Below are positions 45,725 to 58,977 of a stretch of 64,000 nucleotides of DNA, piece after piece. This stretch comes from Calycina herbarum. Its lineage: Eukaryota > Ascomycota > Leotiomycetes > Helotiales > Pezizellaceae. Where the stretch lies: positions 112,469-176,468 of the forward strand of contig LLEY01000129.1 in the NCBI GenBank assembly GCA_001414485.1, written 5' to 3'. The translations under genes and the position numbers were made by a program. The notes below the pieces were generated by a model. That model saw nothing but the letters and a program-made list of their open reading frames with translations, did no database searches and had not been told where the DNA came from. The stretch's first letter is position 1; each line of letters opens with the position of its first letter.

Positions 45725-46949
45725 CTAGCTATGATTCTTATAGAATTCTTCAATAGCAACCGCAACCTCCTCAGGCGCTTCCTCTGCAAGGAAGTGTCCA
45801 ACATCATCAACTAACCCCTTGAGCTCCAATTTACCCTTTCCCATAAAGAGTTGCCAATCCTTGATATCACCTCTACTTCCATTGCTAAGAAACAAAGAAG
45901 AGTAAAGTACAAGGGTATCAGAATCCATCTTCCTCCCTTCCTCCTGATCCTTCTTCTCCTCTTCAAGATCTTCATAGGCCCCAGCACGATAATCATCACA
46001 TGAGGCTCGAACAATATGCTCGTAATTGAAAAAATTCCCATAGACATTATCGGCATCATCTTCCTTCAGCTTTGCAAGCCCAACTTCACTTTTCCCACTC
46101 CAGCGATCGATACACGAGCGAACGTAATTCTCTCCGCCAAAGCCCCTGATCATTGCAGTCGCAAGATCGACATTAGCAAGAAATGCCCAATGGTAGAATC
46201 CAACCGCAGCGGAGGGAACTTGAAATTTTTTCCATTGGACTGTAGCGGGCATAATGTCTAGGAGTATTGTGCCGCTGATCTCGAAGCGAAGATCGTTTGG
46301 GGCGTCAACCGCGAGACGGTGACATACTCGAGCCCCTCTGTCGTGACCAGCGAGGAGGATGGTTTGTGGTGTAGGTGTTTGTGGAAGAAGAGAATGAAGT
46401 GTGTCTAGGATGACTTTTCCAACGTTGCGTTTGTTATGGGGCATCGACAAGGGGGAAGAGCGACCATATCCGGGGAGCTTGACGGTTAGTTTGAGATTGG
46501 AAATGAGTGGTGGGACATACATCGGGAATGAAAAGTGGAATATCCTTTGGAAGAAGAGAAACCGCCTAGATACCAACTGTCAACTTTCCCCTATACTTTC
46601 GCGAAGGATTTACTTACATGTCTCCACCTAAAATATGTTGCAATTGGGTCAGTCGAAACGCGATCTCAGGTATCGAGGTACGATAGAGATTGCTCAGCGT
46701 ACATGAAGTTACTATTGAACAGTCAGTAAAAACATAGGCTAACCAATTCTAGCAGACTTACGTTTGAGGATATCCATGTAAAAGTACTAAAATTTGAGTT
46801 TTAGCCTTTACATTTTCGAGGCCTCGATGGTAGTAGAAGACCCCATCCTTCGTAGTGGTACTGATGTTAGATTCCAGTCCCAAATCCGTCATGCGTTTGA
46901 TGTCAACGGACGATTCTGTCACGCAAGTAACATCCCAAGTTGTTTCCAT
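45725..46949 (-). CDS. Alpha/beta hydrolase, haloacetate dehalogenase/epoxide hydrolase type
   Basis: Predicted exons: 46949-46762, 46711-46682 (tentative), 46627-46618 (10 nt), 46565-46521 and 46477-45725; about 341 residues. Seen: HGYPQT (oxyanion-hole loop), WRH, AVSLLPKDIPLFIPD joined across a 43-nt intron to LPGYGRSSP, and GHDRGARV with the nucleophile Asp. The C-terminal part has CDDYRAGAYEDLEEEKKDQEEGRK as in fluoroacetate dehalogenases, and DDVGHFLAEEAPEEV with the catalytic His. The family hydrolyses haloacids or epoxides in the cytosol; the substrate here is unknown. The join between HGYPQT and WRH is the weak point: the 30-nt exon adds NFMYAEQSLS, while skipping it keeps frame and gives HGYPQTWRH. 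The 10-nt exon is needed either way. Confidence 0.8.
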
Positions 46950-49900
46950 TTTTGCAATACCGATTTTGAATAGAAAGGTGGTATGAAAATTGTTATTGCA
47001 AATAGTTCTGGTCTTGTTCGTAATGTGACGATGGCTAAGTGAAGTCTTCCACGCCCTTCGCTTGTAGAGCTGCAAGCGATCGAATCGGGAGTCGTCAAAA
47101 ACGACCGCGGAACACAACCATAAGTATCCACGGTCAGCTTCGTCACAGATAGCAAGTCCCACCTGTAAGTTTGGAAGACGGGCGATAAAAGGAGGGGTCG
47201 CAAGAAGCTGAGAACCGGAAGCCGGTATATGCACGTCATACCGGGGTCAAGTCTGATTTGAAATCAATGCTATTCCTAATTAGGAGCACATTCGCTTTCC
47301 AGAGGGTTGACGACATCTTCCCTAAAAACTGTTTATATTAGTAAAATATTGACAATTCTTTTTATCATCTCTTTCTTGTTTTCTCTCAGGTGAGAACTTG
47401 GGGTCGACCCCACATTTTAAAGCAAGATAAGCAACGAAACTGAAGCGATGACACTTTAATCAACTGACGACTAGAGAACTGAAGAGCTATGTGAGAGTGG
47501 TTTTTATTCTTTCGAGACACAAGTACTCATTGCATCATTCCACCCTGAAGTCCGCAATCGCCTAGATAATTCTTACAAAGTTCCATCATCACCCATCTCG
47601 TTCGATGAGCGCGTCGTTTCTCTCTTGCTACCCAACACGCTACATGCAGACCCTCTAGTCCTTCGCCCGACATTTATATCATCGAAGAGTTGGTAGTCCG
47701 CTATTCAGCTTGTTTCCATAACTATGCTGGAGATTGGAGTTTTCCATTAACCAATTTCGGTGCCTTGATAGACAAGAAAACAAATAGAAACTATAGCGCC
47801 CACGGTGAATAATTCCCACCTTATCACAATGGCCGGAAGCCATTCTGTGCGGTACTTCGTGGTTGCGTAGCCAAGAATTCTGGACCTATACCCTTAATAT
47901 TGTCAAGTTTCATAGATTAGCATATATTATATTACCAATTTGATCTCCCAATGAATGAAGTTAAGCGCCCTGAGACGTCCGAACCTAAAGGTCGCATTGG
48001 TTTCTCGAGAAGCAGTGATGTGTTTAGTCGTAGAAGTACCCCACGACTATGCATTTCCGTTAGAACTTCATCCATTTTATAGATTTCATATTCTAAAGAC
48101 TTTGGCTTTCTATACGGAAGTAAAACAAAAACCTGGTACGCAAACTCATGGAGCTCAAAAAATATGATGTAGCCTGTGACAAGAGCCGCAACATTGGAAA
48201 CCGTAGCGACCAACTCAACTGTGATCTACTTTCGCTGAAAGATCTGTGGCTGGTATCCTGCCAGCCAATGCCACGAGATCGCTTGTTGGTAAGCGATGGT
48301 GCGAGTCGTCTATATTAGGTAGTACAGCAAAGAGAAATGAAGTTACCCTGGCTACCAATTAACGACATTTTTTTTTTCACTCGGAGCCGCAGCACTTTTG
48401 TTGTTCTGACAAGAGTTATCTGACGATGAGAATTTGAAATCTGATATCAATGGGCACAGCTCTGGTTGCCCTGATTTTGGAAGCCCCAATTATTGACGAC
48501 TCGACTGAAGTACAGATGCGTGGATTGCACTTGACAACCGATAGAAACAGAACACAGAGACGGGCAAAGAAGCATGAGAGGGGTAAGAGACTGAGGCATC
48601 ACATTTCCTTCAAGTAGGGAACCCCGAAAGAAATCGAGTTGAAAGTCACTCCATCTCACCAAAAACAGGCATACTTCAAAGTAACAACAGCCAACCCCAC
48701 GAAGCCCCCCTCATCCAAGTCCCTAGAACTTGATTCACATACCCGCATTCCTCGCCCTCAAACACTCGATCAAGCCTCAGCAACCAAAAGGAATGCGGAA
48801 CGCCTTCCCGGTATCCACGAAACTGTTTCCCCGCCACCAACAAGACCCCTAAATTCCACAATCCAAAACAACAAGCCACCAAGAAAAGCCAAAATTAAAC
48901 GTGACATGCATAACATCAAAAAAGAAACCCACGTGCATCAGCCCAACGAATCTGGTGGCTTTCTGTCAAAAACGTGACATCCAGGTTCGCAGCAAGGCAA
49001 GGGTTAACTTAAAATCGATCCTTCGCCAAGGGATAATCATCAATCACACCCTCGAACCCTCGAACGACCTAAAATAGAAAAGGCCGAAAGACTCACACCG
49101 ATACAAGTACCTCCGTAAACCTATTCCGTACCAAAGCCAAAGAATCAAAGAGCAAGAACAAGTAAACTGGAAGCCTAGAAAGAAAGAAAGAAACCCCTCG
49201 TATCAGCAGAAAAATATACCGCGCCATCGGAACCGCGACCCGAATGAAGAAAGGGAAACTGGACTGGTTCAGGAACGAAGGTGAATGAATGGGGGTTCTT
49301 GCATTTATTTACTTAGGGATGGGGGGCCGCCGGTTAGATAGGTAGAGAAAGCGTTGTGCAGCTCGTCCCCGCCTTTTTCTGTTTAAGCTTGTCTTCCTGA
49401 CGCTTTCCCATCCCCGAGGGCGCTTCGAAATCTGATCAATTGTTTACTTTGTTCAAAGCGTTTTCCGCCTGAGTGTAGGTCCACCTGGATTGACAGAGAA
49501 GAGAAAAGGAAAGGAAAAGGAATGCTCTCTCTCTCGCGAGGTCGAGAGAAAAACAGCACACAAGTGGAACCTGCAGCAGCGATCGGAAACAGAAATGCGA
49601 GGCTGCCCGTGGATGGGTGACATGCGTGAGCAGGGAAGAGACGCGGGGCCAAGGCGGCTTTCTTTTTTGGGTCTACTGCTACTTTGATACGAACACACGC
49701 AGTAGCATTGGAATGGATTGTTGCAGTGACGGGGATCTAGACTGGTAAAGAAGAGGAAGCTGGAGCTGTCTGAATGATTTCTGCTTTTTTACAGATGTAC
49801 TGTACTGTCGCGGAAGGAATTAACTGTGGGAGAGGACGAGGGAGAATAGAAGTAGTAGGGTGATTTGGTGGGGGAAGAAGGGTCATATTTACACCCCAAA

Positions 49901-52900
49901 AAGTTGGAGTCAGCCCAGATCAACAGAGGTGTGGTGATATAACTTCCCTAGCTCATCAAAACCCTGCCAAATTTAGATATCGCCATCCACTCCAAAACCG
50001 CAGAGAGGGGGATTCAATTCAGAAACGAAGACGGGTATTCAGAAAGCTTTTATCTTTCCCACCTATCACAGCCCCTCATAACAAGACGAAACAATAAGTT
50101 TTAAACTTTCTATATTTCGGTGTCCCTGTATTTGCACAAAGGAAATTGAGAGGGAGTCGACGAAATCTGAATAAGCAAACTCCCAATTTAGCTTTCGTCA
50201 GACTCCCCCCCCCAAACAATCCCTCATTGGTCTTCTCTCTTTCATTCGGATGAACCAACCACTGAAGAAGCACGGGTCGTATGTATCGACGCGGAGGGTT
50301 CATTCATATCACAGCTGTCTTATATGTTCCTTCAAACATGGATCGCGCACGCAGATTCAGGAACGAGGTTGGGGGTTTTCCAATAGGGCTGATAATCCCC
50401 TTTCCCTCGCAAACGATGAGGTTTTCAGTATACGAGTCCGTACCTAGCAGTGTTTGGGATTTTTGAGACGTGAGACTGTTGATGCTCGACATGACATCCC
50501 TGGGTATTGGGGTGCTCGAGTAAGGTCGGGAGTTACGAATGAAATTAAAAAAGTCTACTGTGCTGGATGTGAAATGTGATGTTTTTTCTGAGGGCGAGAT
50601 TAATTGCGAGGAAAGTAGATGGGTCTGGAGGGAGGAAGATATGAGCATGCTAATGCAGCTACTTGTTAGTCGAGAGATAAAATCGGAGTTGATCGCAACT
50701 ACTGCACCGCTACTTCGTTGGTGGTTGAGCACGGATTTACATAGTAATTGCTTGTTGAAAGGGCGGAGGATTTCCACACCCCTACATGGAGAGTTCCCGG
50801 CACTCTGCTTGATCTTATGATCATCTCGTTCATGGAGAATGATCAGACCAGTTCAAAATATACTGATATGATACTGTATTCGTGAAGTAGATGGGGTTGT
50901 TCAACGTTACAAGTTTGGACGATGCGAGCGTCTCCCAGGATGCGGAAGATCTTCCAAAAAGACCAGACGATGCCGGGCGAGCGAGCGATGCGAAGAATAT
51001 CAATGCCTTGCATCCCGTGGCTTGTGTGGCTTGGAGCAGACGCGATGTCCATAATAATTTCGGCGTGTGAAAGCGCTTACCTTCGTACTCGAGCACAAAT
51101 ACATGACAAGAGGGTTGCTGTGCTGTGCCATTTTCGGTGAAATTGGTACCTTAGGGACGGATATAGAAATCATAAGTCGGCCAAAATCGCGAGAGATTTG
51201 GGGAAGAAATGGTTGCCCCTCATTCGGATCTTTTGCACAGCACAGCACAACGCCCCTCAGCGTGCGCCGCAGTTGCTGACAACGGCCTTCTTCTCGTACT
51301 GCTTTTTTCGGCCCTTTCTGCAGTGAGGTGGTATTGAATTCGCAGTACTGTCTTTGGGGCCATTCTCTCTGTCTCTTCCCTACCCGAAGCTTGACAGGAA
51401 GCCAAAAAGTGATCACATTTGGGGGACGTTGAAGGGTGTCGTCGTAGGCCGATGGCTTAGCGTTGTTGGCTCATGTCATGCCCCCTGGCCGAGGCGCTGC
51501 GGTGACTCCCGCCCGTGGGATCGGAGACAAGAACAAAAAGTTAAAAGGACTTTTTCTGTAACCAACCTGAAGTTTGGCGAGGAAACAGGAGGAGAAAGGG
51601 GAGGGCGAGAGATTGGACCGTTGATATAGGAAACATCAGGCTGAGGGAGATTAGACCCGGGTTTGAGGGCGGTTGGCCAACACGGACTTTCTCTCTCTTC
51701 TTTTTGAGTCTCGCTTTGATGTTGGGTGGATTACTGGCTGGTTACAAGGGTTGGTTGATCGGTTCCATACCGAGAGAGCGGCTAACGAACGGATGCACAA
51801 AAGCAGTTGGAAACGATCTCCAACTTTTGATTCCTGGGAAGTCTCTCTTTTCCTTGTGCAACATCCAACATCGATCATGCTGGTTCTTTATGGAAGAGAG
51901 ACTCGATGCCATGGCATGGTCGATGGACATGACATGACCCAGAACGGGAAGATGCAGATACAACGGATGTAGAAAGGATACCCGGGTGGGAGCATATCAG
52001 ATGCCCAAGAAGTTGGGACTCCGGGAAGAACCATGCGTGCCCTTTGCGATCAGTGACTTTCTCCCAGATGCCAGACTCGTGCCAGCCTAGTATCTTTGAC
52101 CGTGAGTGTCAATCACTATCACAGCAATAATTACTCTGGCAGCTATCAATTCTCCTCGATTTCTTCAGAAGGCTTGATGTGGTTAACGGTAATGTCCTTT
52201 ATCGACTTGTGATGTCTTGAAATCAATGGGGTTCCAAGTAGTCTAGTGTTGGGAGGACGGAGGTACGGACGGAGGTACAACATGGGATGACATGGCACAA
52301 GGAGAGCCAAAATCCGAGGGTGAGTGACGGGATCAGGACGAGGGAAAAGCAAGAGCGGCGTGGCTGGACCAATGACCAGACGACATGAAATATTGATGAT
52401 GCTCTGCCAGCTGGATGTGGATGTGGATGTAGGTAATGCGTACAACAACACAATCAGGCATTATTGGATCAGCAAGAATTCCCACGCCAGGTGGCGACCC
52501 GAGTTCTCTCTGTAGAATTGAATTGAATTTAATCATTGCTTACAGTCTGCTTCTGTTATGATGCGGAGTAGGTACTTGCTAGTAGGTAGCTAACTACTCG
52601 ATTGGGAGTAAGTGGATCTGAGAGTTTGATATCCCATGCTACCTGGCTATGCAACTTCTGGAAATGGGTTTGGCTAATTGCCCACGGAGCAGGAAGGCGA
52701 GGAAGATGGAGATACTTATTCCGGAAAACTGCGAGAAGAAGAGGGGAGGGGAAGGCAACTATTATATGCACTGCAGGAGAAGCAGCACCATCAGCTATGC
52801 CTTTTCTTCCCTCCCAATCGTTGTTCAGGTACAGAACATGCACCACCAAATAGACGAGTGGAATGATATGCGAGTTGGCCGTGTAGGAGGAAGATTTAGC

Positions 52901-54127
52901 CAACACTTACTATGACAATGGGTAGATACGGAGAAAGCTAAGAAGCTACGACCTAGCTTACAGAACTTGGTGCAGAAAACCGAAAATGACCTTGGGGAGC
53001 GGTGACGCCGAGGGAGAACTCGGGTTTAAGTGGCCGTGATGACAATGCTGATGCCATCGTCTTGGGGCTTTGTAATCCAGTTGCGTGCGTGCGAGCCAGC
53101 GCCGGCACATTCAGAGAGATGTGGGGGGTTTGGTAATGTTCTTTCTTTTCGTAGCACAGTGGAGAGCTAGGAATGGGAAGTGTCACCGCTAGAGTCAGAC
53201 GGTGCTGAGTCTACGGAGTCTGCCCACGGAGTCAATAACGGAGCTTAGCGTCACTCATCTGCAGCGTGAGTCCGTAGTTATTGAGTACCTAGGTACCTTC
53301 TGTAACGGACCTGATTCTCTGCTCACAATAAAGCATAAAGACTGATCCAATCTCTGGCACATTCATCGGTTGAATAGCATACAGTATCTACGGAAAGTTC
53401 CAGATGTTGGAGACAGAAGAGAAAGGAGGGACCAAAGGCCTAGAAGGGTACAAAGCTACAGAGCTAAAGACAGAGCCCAAGGCTAAAAGGCACTTGTACA
53501 AGTATGCATGCTGAAGAGAGAAAGACTCGCAACAAGGGAAGGAAGCTACAGGCTCCACCCCAGTCGCTCTTGCCCCATCCAGGTCTAGTTCAGGTCTAGT
53601 CCAGGTCTAGCACAGGCTATAATTCGTGCCCCCCAGCGAAACCCGCAACGCCCGCTAGAATGGGCCAGTCAGTGGGCTCCAACGAGCGACAGCCCCGGGT
53701 GAACAACCGCAACAAAGATTCACTTCACTGTCACTGCACTGCACTCTACCTAGACCACCATTCACTACCGACTTCCACTCTCTCCAATCCTCCACTCCAC
53801 CAACTCCACCACCTCCCTCACTCAGCAACCTCAACTCCTTGCTCCAGTCTGCAATTCACAACCCTCGAGAGCTACGGTGATTGCTTTGCTCACCTACTCA
53901 ACTATTCCTCTTGCCCTCGTCGACGCTGTCACTTCTCACCTCCCACTGCACGAGTCCTCTGTTCCTCATTTCCTCGAACAAATGCATGGTGATATCGCTT
54001 TCATGTACTGAACCTTTCCTCCCGCGGTCGTGATTTGGCAGCGAGCCACCACCACCTCGAGATCCCTTCACAAATACAACCACGAATACCGAATACTCGA
54101 TCCACGAACAATTCCACAAATCCAAAA
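46950..54127. other. 7.2-kb region with no recognisable gene
   Basis: Lies between the divergent hydrolase (-) and ELL (+) genes. I read all longer open frames on both strands (the longest is 157 codons, 50304-50777 minus) and none has a recognisable domain, a good splice series or convincing codon use. Base composition is ordinary and CA/TG is not depleted, so it is not an obvious RIP relic. Local features: a poly-C run near 50205, GGATGT triplets near 52420, an 11-bp tandem repeat at 53580-53612. The last 500 bases are C/T-rich and A/C-rich, as in a leader. It may hold long UTRs, non-coding RNA or lineage-specific genes that cannot be seen here. Confidence 0.5.
53580..53612. repeat. Three tandem 11-bp units
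   Basis: Three units CAGGTCTAGnn in a row (TT, TC and CA endings). Seen directly; about 520 bp upstream of the ELL start. Confidence 0.8.
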
Positions 54128-56319
54128 ATGAAGCCTTCTTTGCTATTCCCAGAGTCGGGCGTGGAGCTGCGGACCTCGTCGACGCCCAGCTCTGCAGTCC
54201 TCGGCCTCACCCTCTCCGACTCGGTGCTGGAAGAAATGATCAAATGCGTGCAGAATGGAAAATCCATACAATTGTCCCTGGGGGAGCACCCGGTAAGAGA
54301 AACAATTCTTTCCCATTGTCGTACTGGCATCGTGCGTCGTGCTTCCTATTGTCGTGGGGTTTGGGTGAAGTCGACCCAACCCCCGAATGCCCCTCGCTTG
54401 CTATTGTTGCTCCATGTCCATACACAACTTCACCAGAACTATGCTAACAATGGCGCTGGTCAACAGAACTTTACTTATGGCACGAAAACCCAACATCTTT
54501 CCACCTCCACCGATCCTTTTACCCACGAACTCTTCCGCAGTACGAAGATTGATTCCGATCACAACTCCTCGACTACAGAAACCATGGCTTTCCTCGATAG
54601 AAATGGCAAGAGCGTCACTTATGGCAACCCCTCATTCAAAGCCCCCTTCAGCAAGAAAAACTTCATAATGGGTCCCAAACCAGCTACTCGAACTCCTGCG
54701 GCCCCGAAAGTCACAGCCTCGACAACCGAAGGTACCGATAATGCACTCGCACAACTGCAGAGCTCGTTGGCTTCCGAGAAAGAGAGGAAGCTGGAAAATA
54801 CGTAAGTAGTGAGCGGGCGAGGAATGACTGAAGAGTGGAATTGACCAGTAATAGGACCAAGTTGATCAAGAATGGGCCCTTGCCCGGACGGAAAGGAGCA
54901 GCTGCGAAGATGGCAAGCAAGACAAAGATGTTATCACAGGCCAATCGATCGATACCTGTCAGCCCAGCTCTCTCTGGTGTTGGCTCGCCATCACTCGGCC
55001 CAACCTCAGTCCCCCTCTCAGAACAAACGGCCAACCAGGCAAAGGAATCCCGAAAGCCAATTATTCATTTACTGGCCTCGGCTGATATGACAGAACGCCA
55101 ACTCAGAGATTTATTACCAGATGCAGAAGATGGTGATTTCAAATATCAGCTCAACAAAGTTGCGGATAAGTCGTCTGGGGATAAATATGTGCTGGCAAAG
55201 CGCTACTTCAGAGAGTTGGATGTTTGGACCTACGATTATCCATCTCAAGACGATCGCCAACGCGCAATCGACAATGCTGTGAAACGATACGACAACCTAC
55301 GAATAGGTGTATCCGAACCAGAATGGGATAGATTACTGCCAAAGTCGGAACGAGGCACAGGAAAGTCTCTGAGTAAGCTCCAGGGTCTGATTGCACAAGG
55401 CTTAGCGAAGTTGGGACCAAAGCTGGATGATGGATCAGGTCGAGATACTTCGCCTGGTGAGGATGACGACCTTGGGACCAAGAAGAAGAAGACCGATGGT
55501 CTTACAAAGCCCAAGAAGCTCACGGAAAATCAAGCCCAGGTTAAGCGATTGCTTTCTAATAAACCCAGCAAGGCGGCCAGCAAAGCTTCACCCAGACCGG
55601 CAGCTCCCCCAGCAGCAAAGAAGGAAAAGCCGGTAGCAAAGGCATCGAATACCAAGCCATTATCTTCGGAGTTTGTTGGTGATTCAGATGAGGATGAGGT
55701 GGCGGTAGTGACTCGCAAACCGGCTACGAAGCCTGAGAGTGCCATGGCAAGGAAGCGTCGGCGTGCCGAAGAACTCGATACCAGCGATTCGAGCATTCCA
55801 CTGAGCAAAAAAGTGAAGAAGGACGCTCCTGTCACCAACCACCGTGTTTCTGACGCCAGCCAAACATCGCGGACCACGACCACTTCCCTCCAATCTTCCA
55901 ATACGATCAAGACCAAGGATACGTCCCCTCAAAAATCTTCTCCGTTGGCTTCTTCTCCACCTACGAATGCGTCCGAGTTTGACCGAACATCTGGGCATCG
56001 AACTACCTCTTCTTCCTCAGCTTCTCCAGCACCACATACCATCCCAAAAACATCTCGATCACCAATACACAAGCGCCATCACAAATCCTCCTCGGTTACA
56101 TCCTCCACCTCCTCAAATGGCTCCACTCGAACCTTGAAACCAGAAGTTATGGACTTGGCCAAGAAGTATCGGGTATGGTATCCTTCATACTCCAAGCTAC
56201 ATCGGGAACTCGCCAATTTGAAGTATCGAGATAGCCAGAAGGAAGACGAGTTACTGCAGATGCATGGGAAATTGGCAGCAATGAAACGACAGATTCTCGA
56301 GGGTGTCATTGAGAACTAA
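54128..56319 (+). CDS. RNA polymerase II elongation factor ELL
   Basis: Three exons: 54128-54292, 54467-54801 and 54855-56319; introns of 174 and 53 nt; 654 residues. The N-terminus has LGLTLSDSVLEEMIKCVQNGKSIQLSLGEHP, joined to NFTYGTKTQ, the start of the ELL domain; ADMTERQLRDLLPDAEDG and LRELDVWTYDYPSQD-like sequence (YFRELDVWTYDYPS) follow. The middle is a long Lys/Ser/Pro-rich disordered region with KKRRAEELDTSD-type basic patches. The C-terminus, LAKKYRVWYPSYSKLHRELANLKY and the helix after it, is the occludin/ELL homology domain. ELL binds elongating Pol II with EAF partners and suppresses pausing. ATG chosen at 54128; the frame is open further upstream without an ATG. Intron 1 is a multiple of three and has no stop, so a retained form would add 58 residues. 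Confidence 0.9.
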
Positions 56320-57963
56320 TCTTCTTTTTACTATTTTCAATTTTTTGTCAAGTCTACGGATGACATCGACGGCGAAAACGGACGGACCTCACACACACAC
56401 ACACACACCCCACGAATTTATGTACATTTGGACGGCGTATAATTGGATGGGTTGGGGTTTGCATATGGAAAAACCTGGAGTTTATGATTTGAAATTTTTA
56501 CAATTGCATCGGATGTGGGATAAGAGACCATTTTCTCTTTTTTTTTTACTTTGAATGGTCACAACGCAATTTTTGTTGGACTGTTGGTTTTATATACTGG
56601 ATTAAGTCCGGGATGGGAAATTTGATAGCTTTTTATGTAAGGATAGATGAGGGCAATGTGAATGAAGATGGTGAAGCAATTTCGAGGCTTGAGTTGAAGA
56701 CTGGGGGAGATAAAAAAAGTACGGAGGGGGGATGGGAGGGGGTGAGTAATCTTTAATGATGAAGATGAAAACCGAGCACTGGTTGTAGGAGAGATGAATG
56801 AGATGAGAAACTTTTTCAAATTGATGTTTTGAGCCCCCCTTTGGAGTTTTGCTGTGATATTTGTTTTTGGGTGGATTGTTGGGAATGCGAGGTGGGTGAA
56901 GAATGATTTCTCTGATGATATTTCTTTGTTAAGGGGTCACAACTTCGTCCGTCAAGAGAAGAGTACCTTCACTCTAGCTCTCTTGGCTTTGTTCAGCTAC
57001 GACTCTGACGATTTACTCGTCATTGTTTTATACGGCCTGAAGGATTTTATTTATGTTTCGGTTTTCTCTTTGGGTATTTTAGAAAGAGTTGGTTGGGATG
57101 ACTATAGGAGCAGGTGCCTTGGTTATTGAGATGGAGGTTTTTATTTTTGAGTACTATGTTTGGGAATCTTTTGAGAAGGGGGTTTTTTGGGGGGTTCGTA
57201 CCGATTTTTTGGTTTGGGTTTTATGTGGTGGGGGAGAGAGAGTATAGGGTCTGGATGATGAATGGAGAAAGAGAAGTGAGTGAGAGCTATTGAAACCGTA
57301 GTTCAGGTTGGTGAATCTTCGAGTTATTTTGGGATAAGGTTGGGAGATTATGTTGATTCTGCTTTTTAGGATGTTGGGAGATTGAAGTATATGTTGAGCT
57401 GGTTAATGCTGTCTTTTCTTCTATCTTACCTTTACGCTAATCATGAAATTGTAGCTATTATTCGCTCTCTTTTATTCTTGTTCTACGTCTTTCTCTGGTA
57501 ATTAACTTTCAACTCTACTAGACTAGGTAGGATAATAAGATTAGGTATAAGGTTATTGGAATAGTATTGTTGGGTTGAGAGAATATAAATTAACTTATAA
57601 GTATTATACTTTGAAAATCAAGTCATCGTAGCTTCATTTGTTCTTTCATAGTGGATCGAAGCCAAATGATCCTAAGTTTTATTTTAGGGATTTGAAGTCT
57701 GCTTTTAGGAGGGAGTTTTATGTCTATTACAAAACGAAACACTCTTTTAAGATATATAGCTTAACACAACGGCGTCGTAAAAAGAAAACACAGATATAAG
57801 TAGATTTGACTGATTACTATTAAGACTGGGTTTTTAGAGGGCTTTAAGTCTAGCGTTGTTACGAGACCTTGTCCTAGGTTCTGAGATGAATTTCATAGCA
57901 TTCCGCCACTTTTTTGATGTGTCCATCACGTGAGCATGTCGGAAATTTCCCCACATTTTCTTG
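56320..57963. other. Intergenic: ELL 3' flank and accessory spacer
   Basis: 1.64 kb, T/G-rich on plus, with an (AC)9 microsatellite at 56391-56408 and several poly-T and poly-G runs. AT-rich from 57400 on. No gene recognised. Confidence 0.5.
56391..56408. repeat. (AC)9 microsatellite
   Basis: Nine AC units in the 3' flank of ELL, seen directly. Confidence 0.85.
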
Positions 57964-58644
57964 ATGACAGCTACTTCTAATTCCGAAGACCGATTTATTT
58001 CAGGCCACGATATGACCAAAGCTCACAAACGACTAGCCACCAGCATGCCGACCAACTTCCTCTGCCTTCCTGGCGAACTTCGCAACGTCATCTATGAGTA
58101 TCTCTTGGTGCTTCAAAAACCAGTGACATGTCGTAAACCCGAGAAAATGGATCTTACCACAGGGCTCCTATGTGCGAACAACGCCGTCCATCGCGAGGCC
58201 AGCTTGACACTCTACACCCAAAACACTTTCGATTTTACCAATTCCAACTCCCAGGAGATAACGTCATTCCTTGAGCAGATTGGCCACAAAAACGCAAGCT
58301 TCATCCAGTCTATCCATGTCGACTTCCCCAGATTCCGCTATCTGGATTTATATGACATCGCTCTCGGGGAGGATAGTGGTAGCATTCTCGCGAAATTTGA
58401 GACTGACTGCACGACATTGAGCATTCTTACAACATCTCGGCCAAGCACCACCCGTATGGTTGCAAAATTTGCTGGTCTCGAGCATCACAGGCTGGCTGTT
58501 AATGCTTTGGGACTAGTAAATTCTCACTTCAGAGCCATCCACTCCTTACAGACGATTATTGTCGAATTGGACCATGAGGACTATAGCCGTTCTTTACGAA
58601 AAGAGATGAACAAGCTTGGATGGACAATAAGGGAGGGAAAATGA
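57964..58644 (+). CDS. F-box/2EXR-like fungal protein, function unknown
   Basis: One exon, 226 residues from the ATG at 57964. The segment FLCLPGELRNVIYEYLLVL (about 31-50) is the short helix pair seen in fungal 2EXR and F-box-like proteins, followed by LLCANNAVHREASLTLYTQNTFDF, which is typical of the group. The rest is a variable region with an FLEQIGHKNASFIQSIHVDFP segment, also familiar from this group. Such proteins are very numerous in Pezizomycotina and mostly uncharacterised; a role in ubiquitin ligases is only inferred from the F-box resemblance. A later start at the second Met (MTKAHK) is possible. It is the first of three accessory-type genes before the transposon-rich end. Confidence 0.75.
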   Translation: MTATSNSEDRFISGHDMTKAHKRLATSMPTNFLCLPGELRNVIYEYLLVLQKPVTCRKPEKMDLTTGLLCANNAVHREASLTLYTQNTFDFTNSNSQEITSFLEQIGHKNASFIQSIHVDFPRFRYLDLYDIALGEDSGSILAKFETDCTTLSILTTSRPSTTRMVAKFAGLEHHRLAVNALGLVNSHFRAIHSLQTIIVELDHEDYSRSLRKEMNKLGWTIREGK

Positions 58645-58977
58645 GTATATATAATGGTTGGAGTGCGAGAATTCCTTCATTGATATATAAGATGATGAGT
58701 TGTAGTAACCATTACGGTATCAGGACACAGGGGGCTGCTACCTTTTGGCAGAAATTTTCTTACAGTACTTGTATACTCTCCCCTCCGAGAGCAGGTACTT
58801 ATGTCTACAATCCACACATCGGGAGCCGACGGTAAACCACCCTCGTCTTACAGAAGCTCATTCTTTCTTCCAAGTTCCCTCTCAAAGACAAAACCTCAAG
58901 AACCACGAGCACACACACTTGCCAACCTCAATTTAATCTTCTCTTCCCGTCACCGGTTCCAATACTGAGCGGTGAAG
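58645..58977. other. Short spacer
   Basis: 333 bases upstream of the broken methyltransferase. C-rich at its end, as in a leader. No gene seen. Confidence 0.5.

Noticed and set aside
48639..48977. 112-codon open frame on plus
   Set aside because: No ATG at its start, low-complexity Lys/Pro/Asn-rich product, A/C-rich DNA gives few stops by composition.
50304..50777. 157-codon open frame on minus in the 7-kb empty region
   Set aside because: No domain, Ser/Thr-rich and overlapped by an open frame on plus; likely chance.
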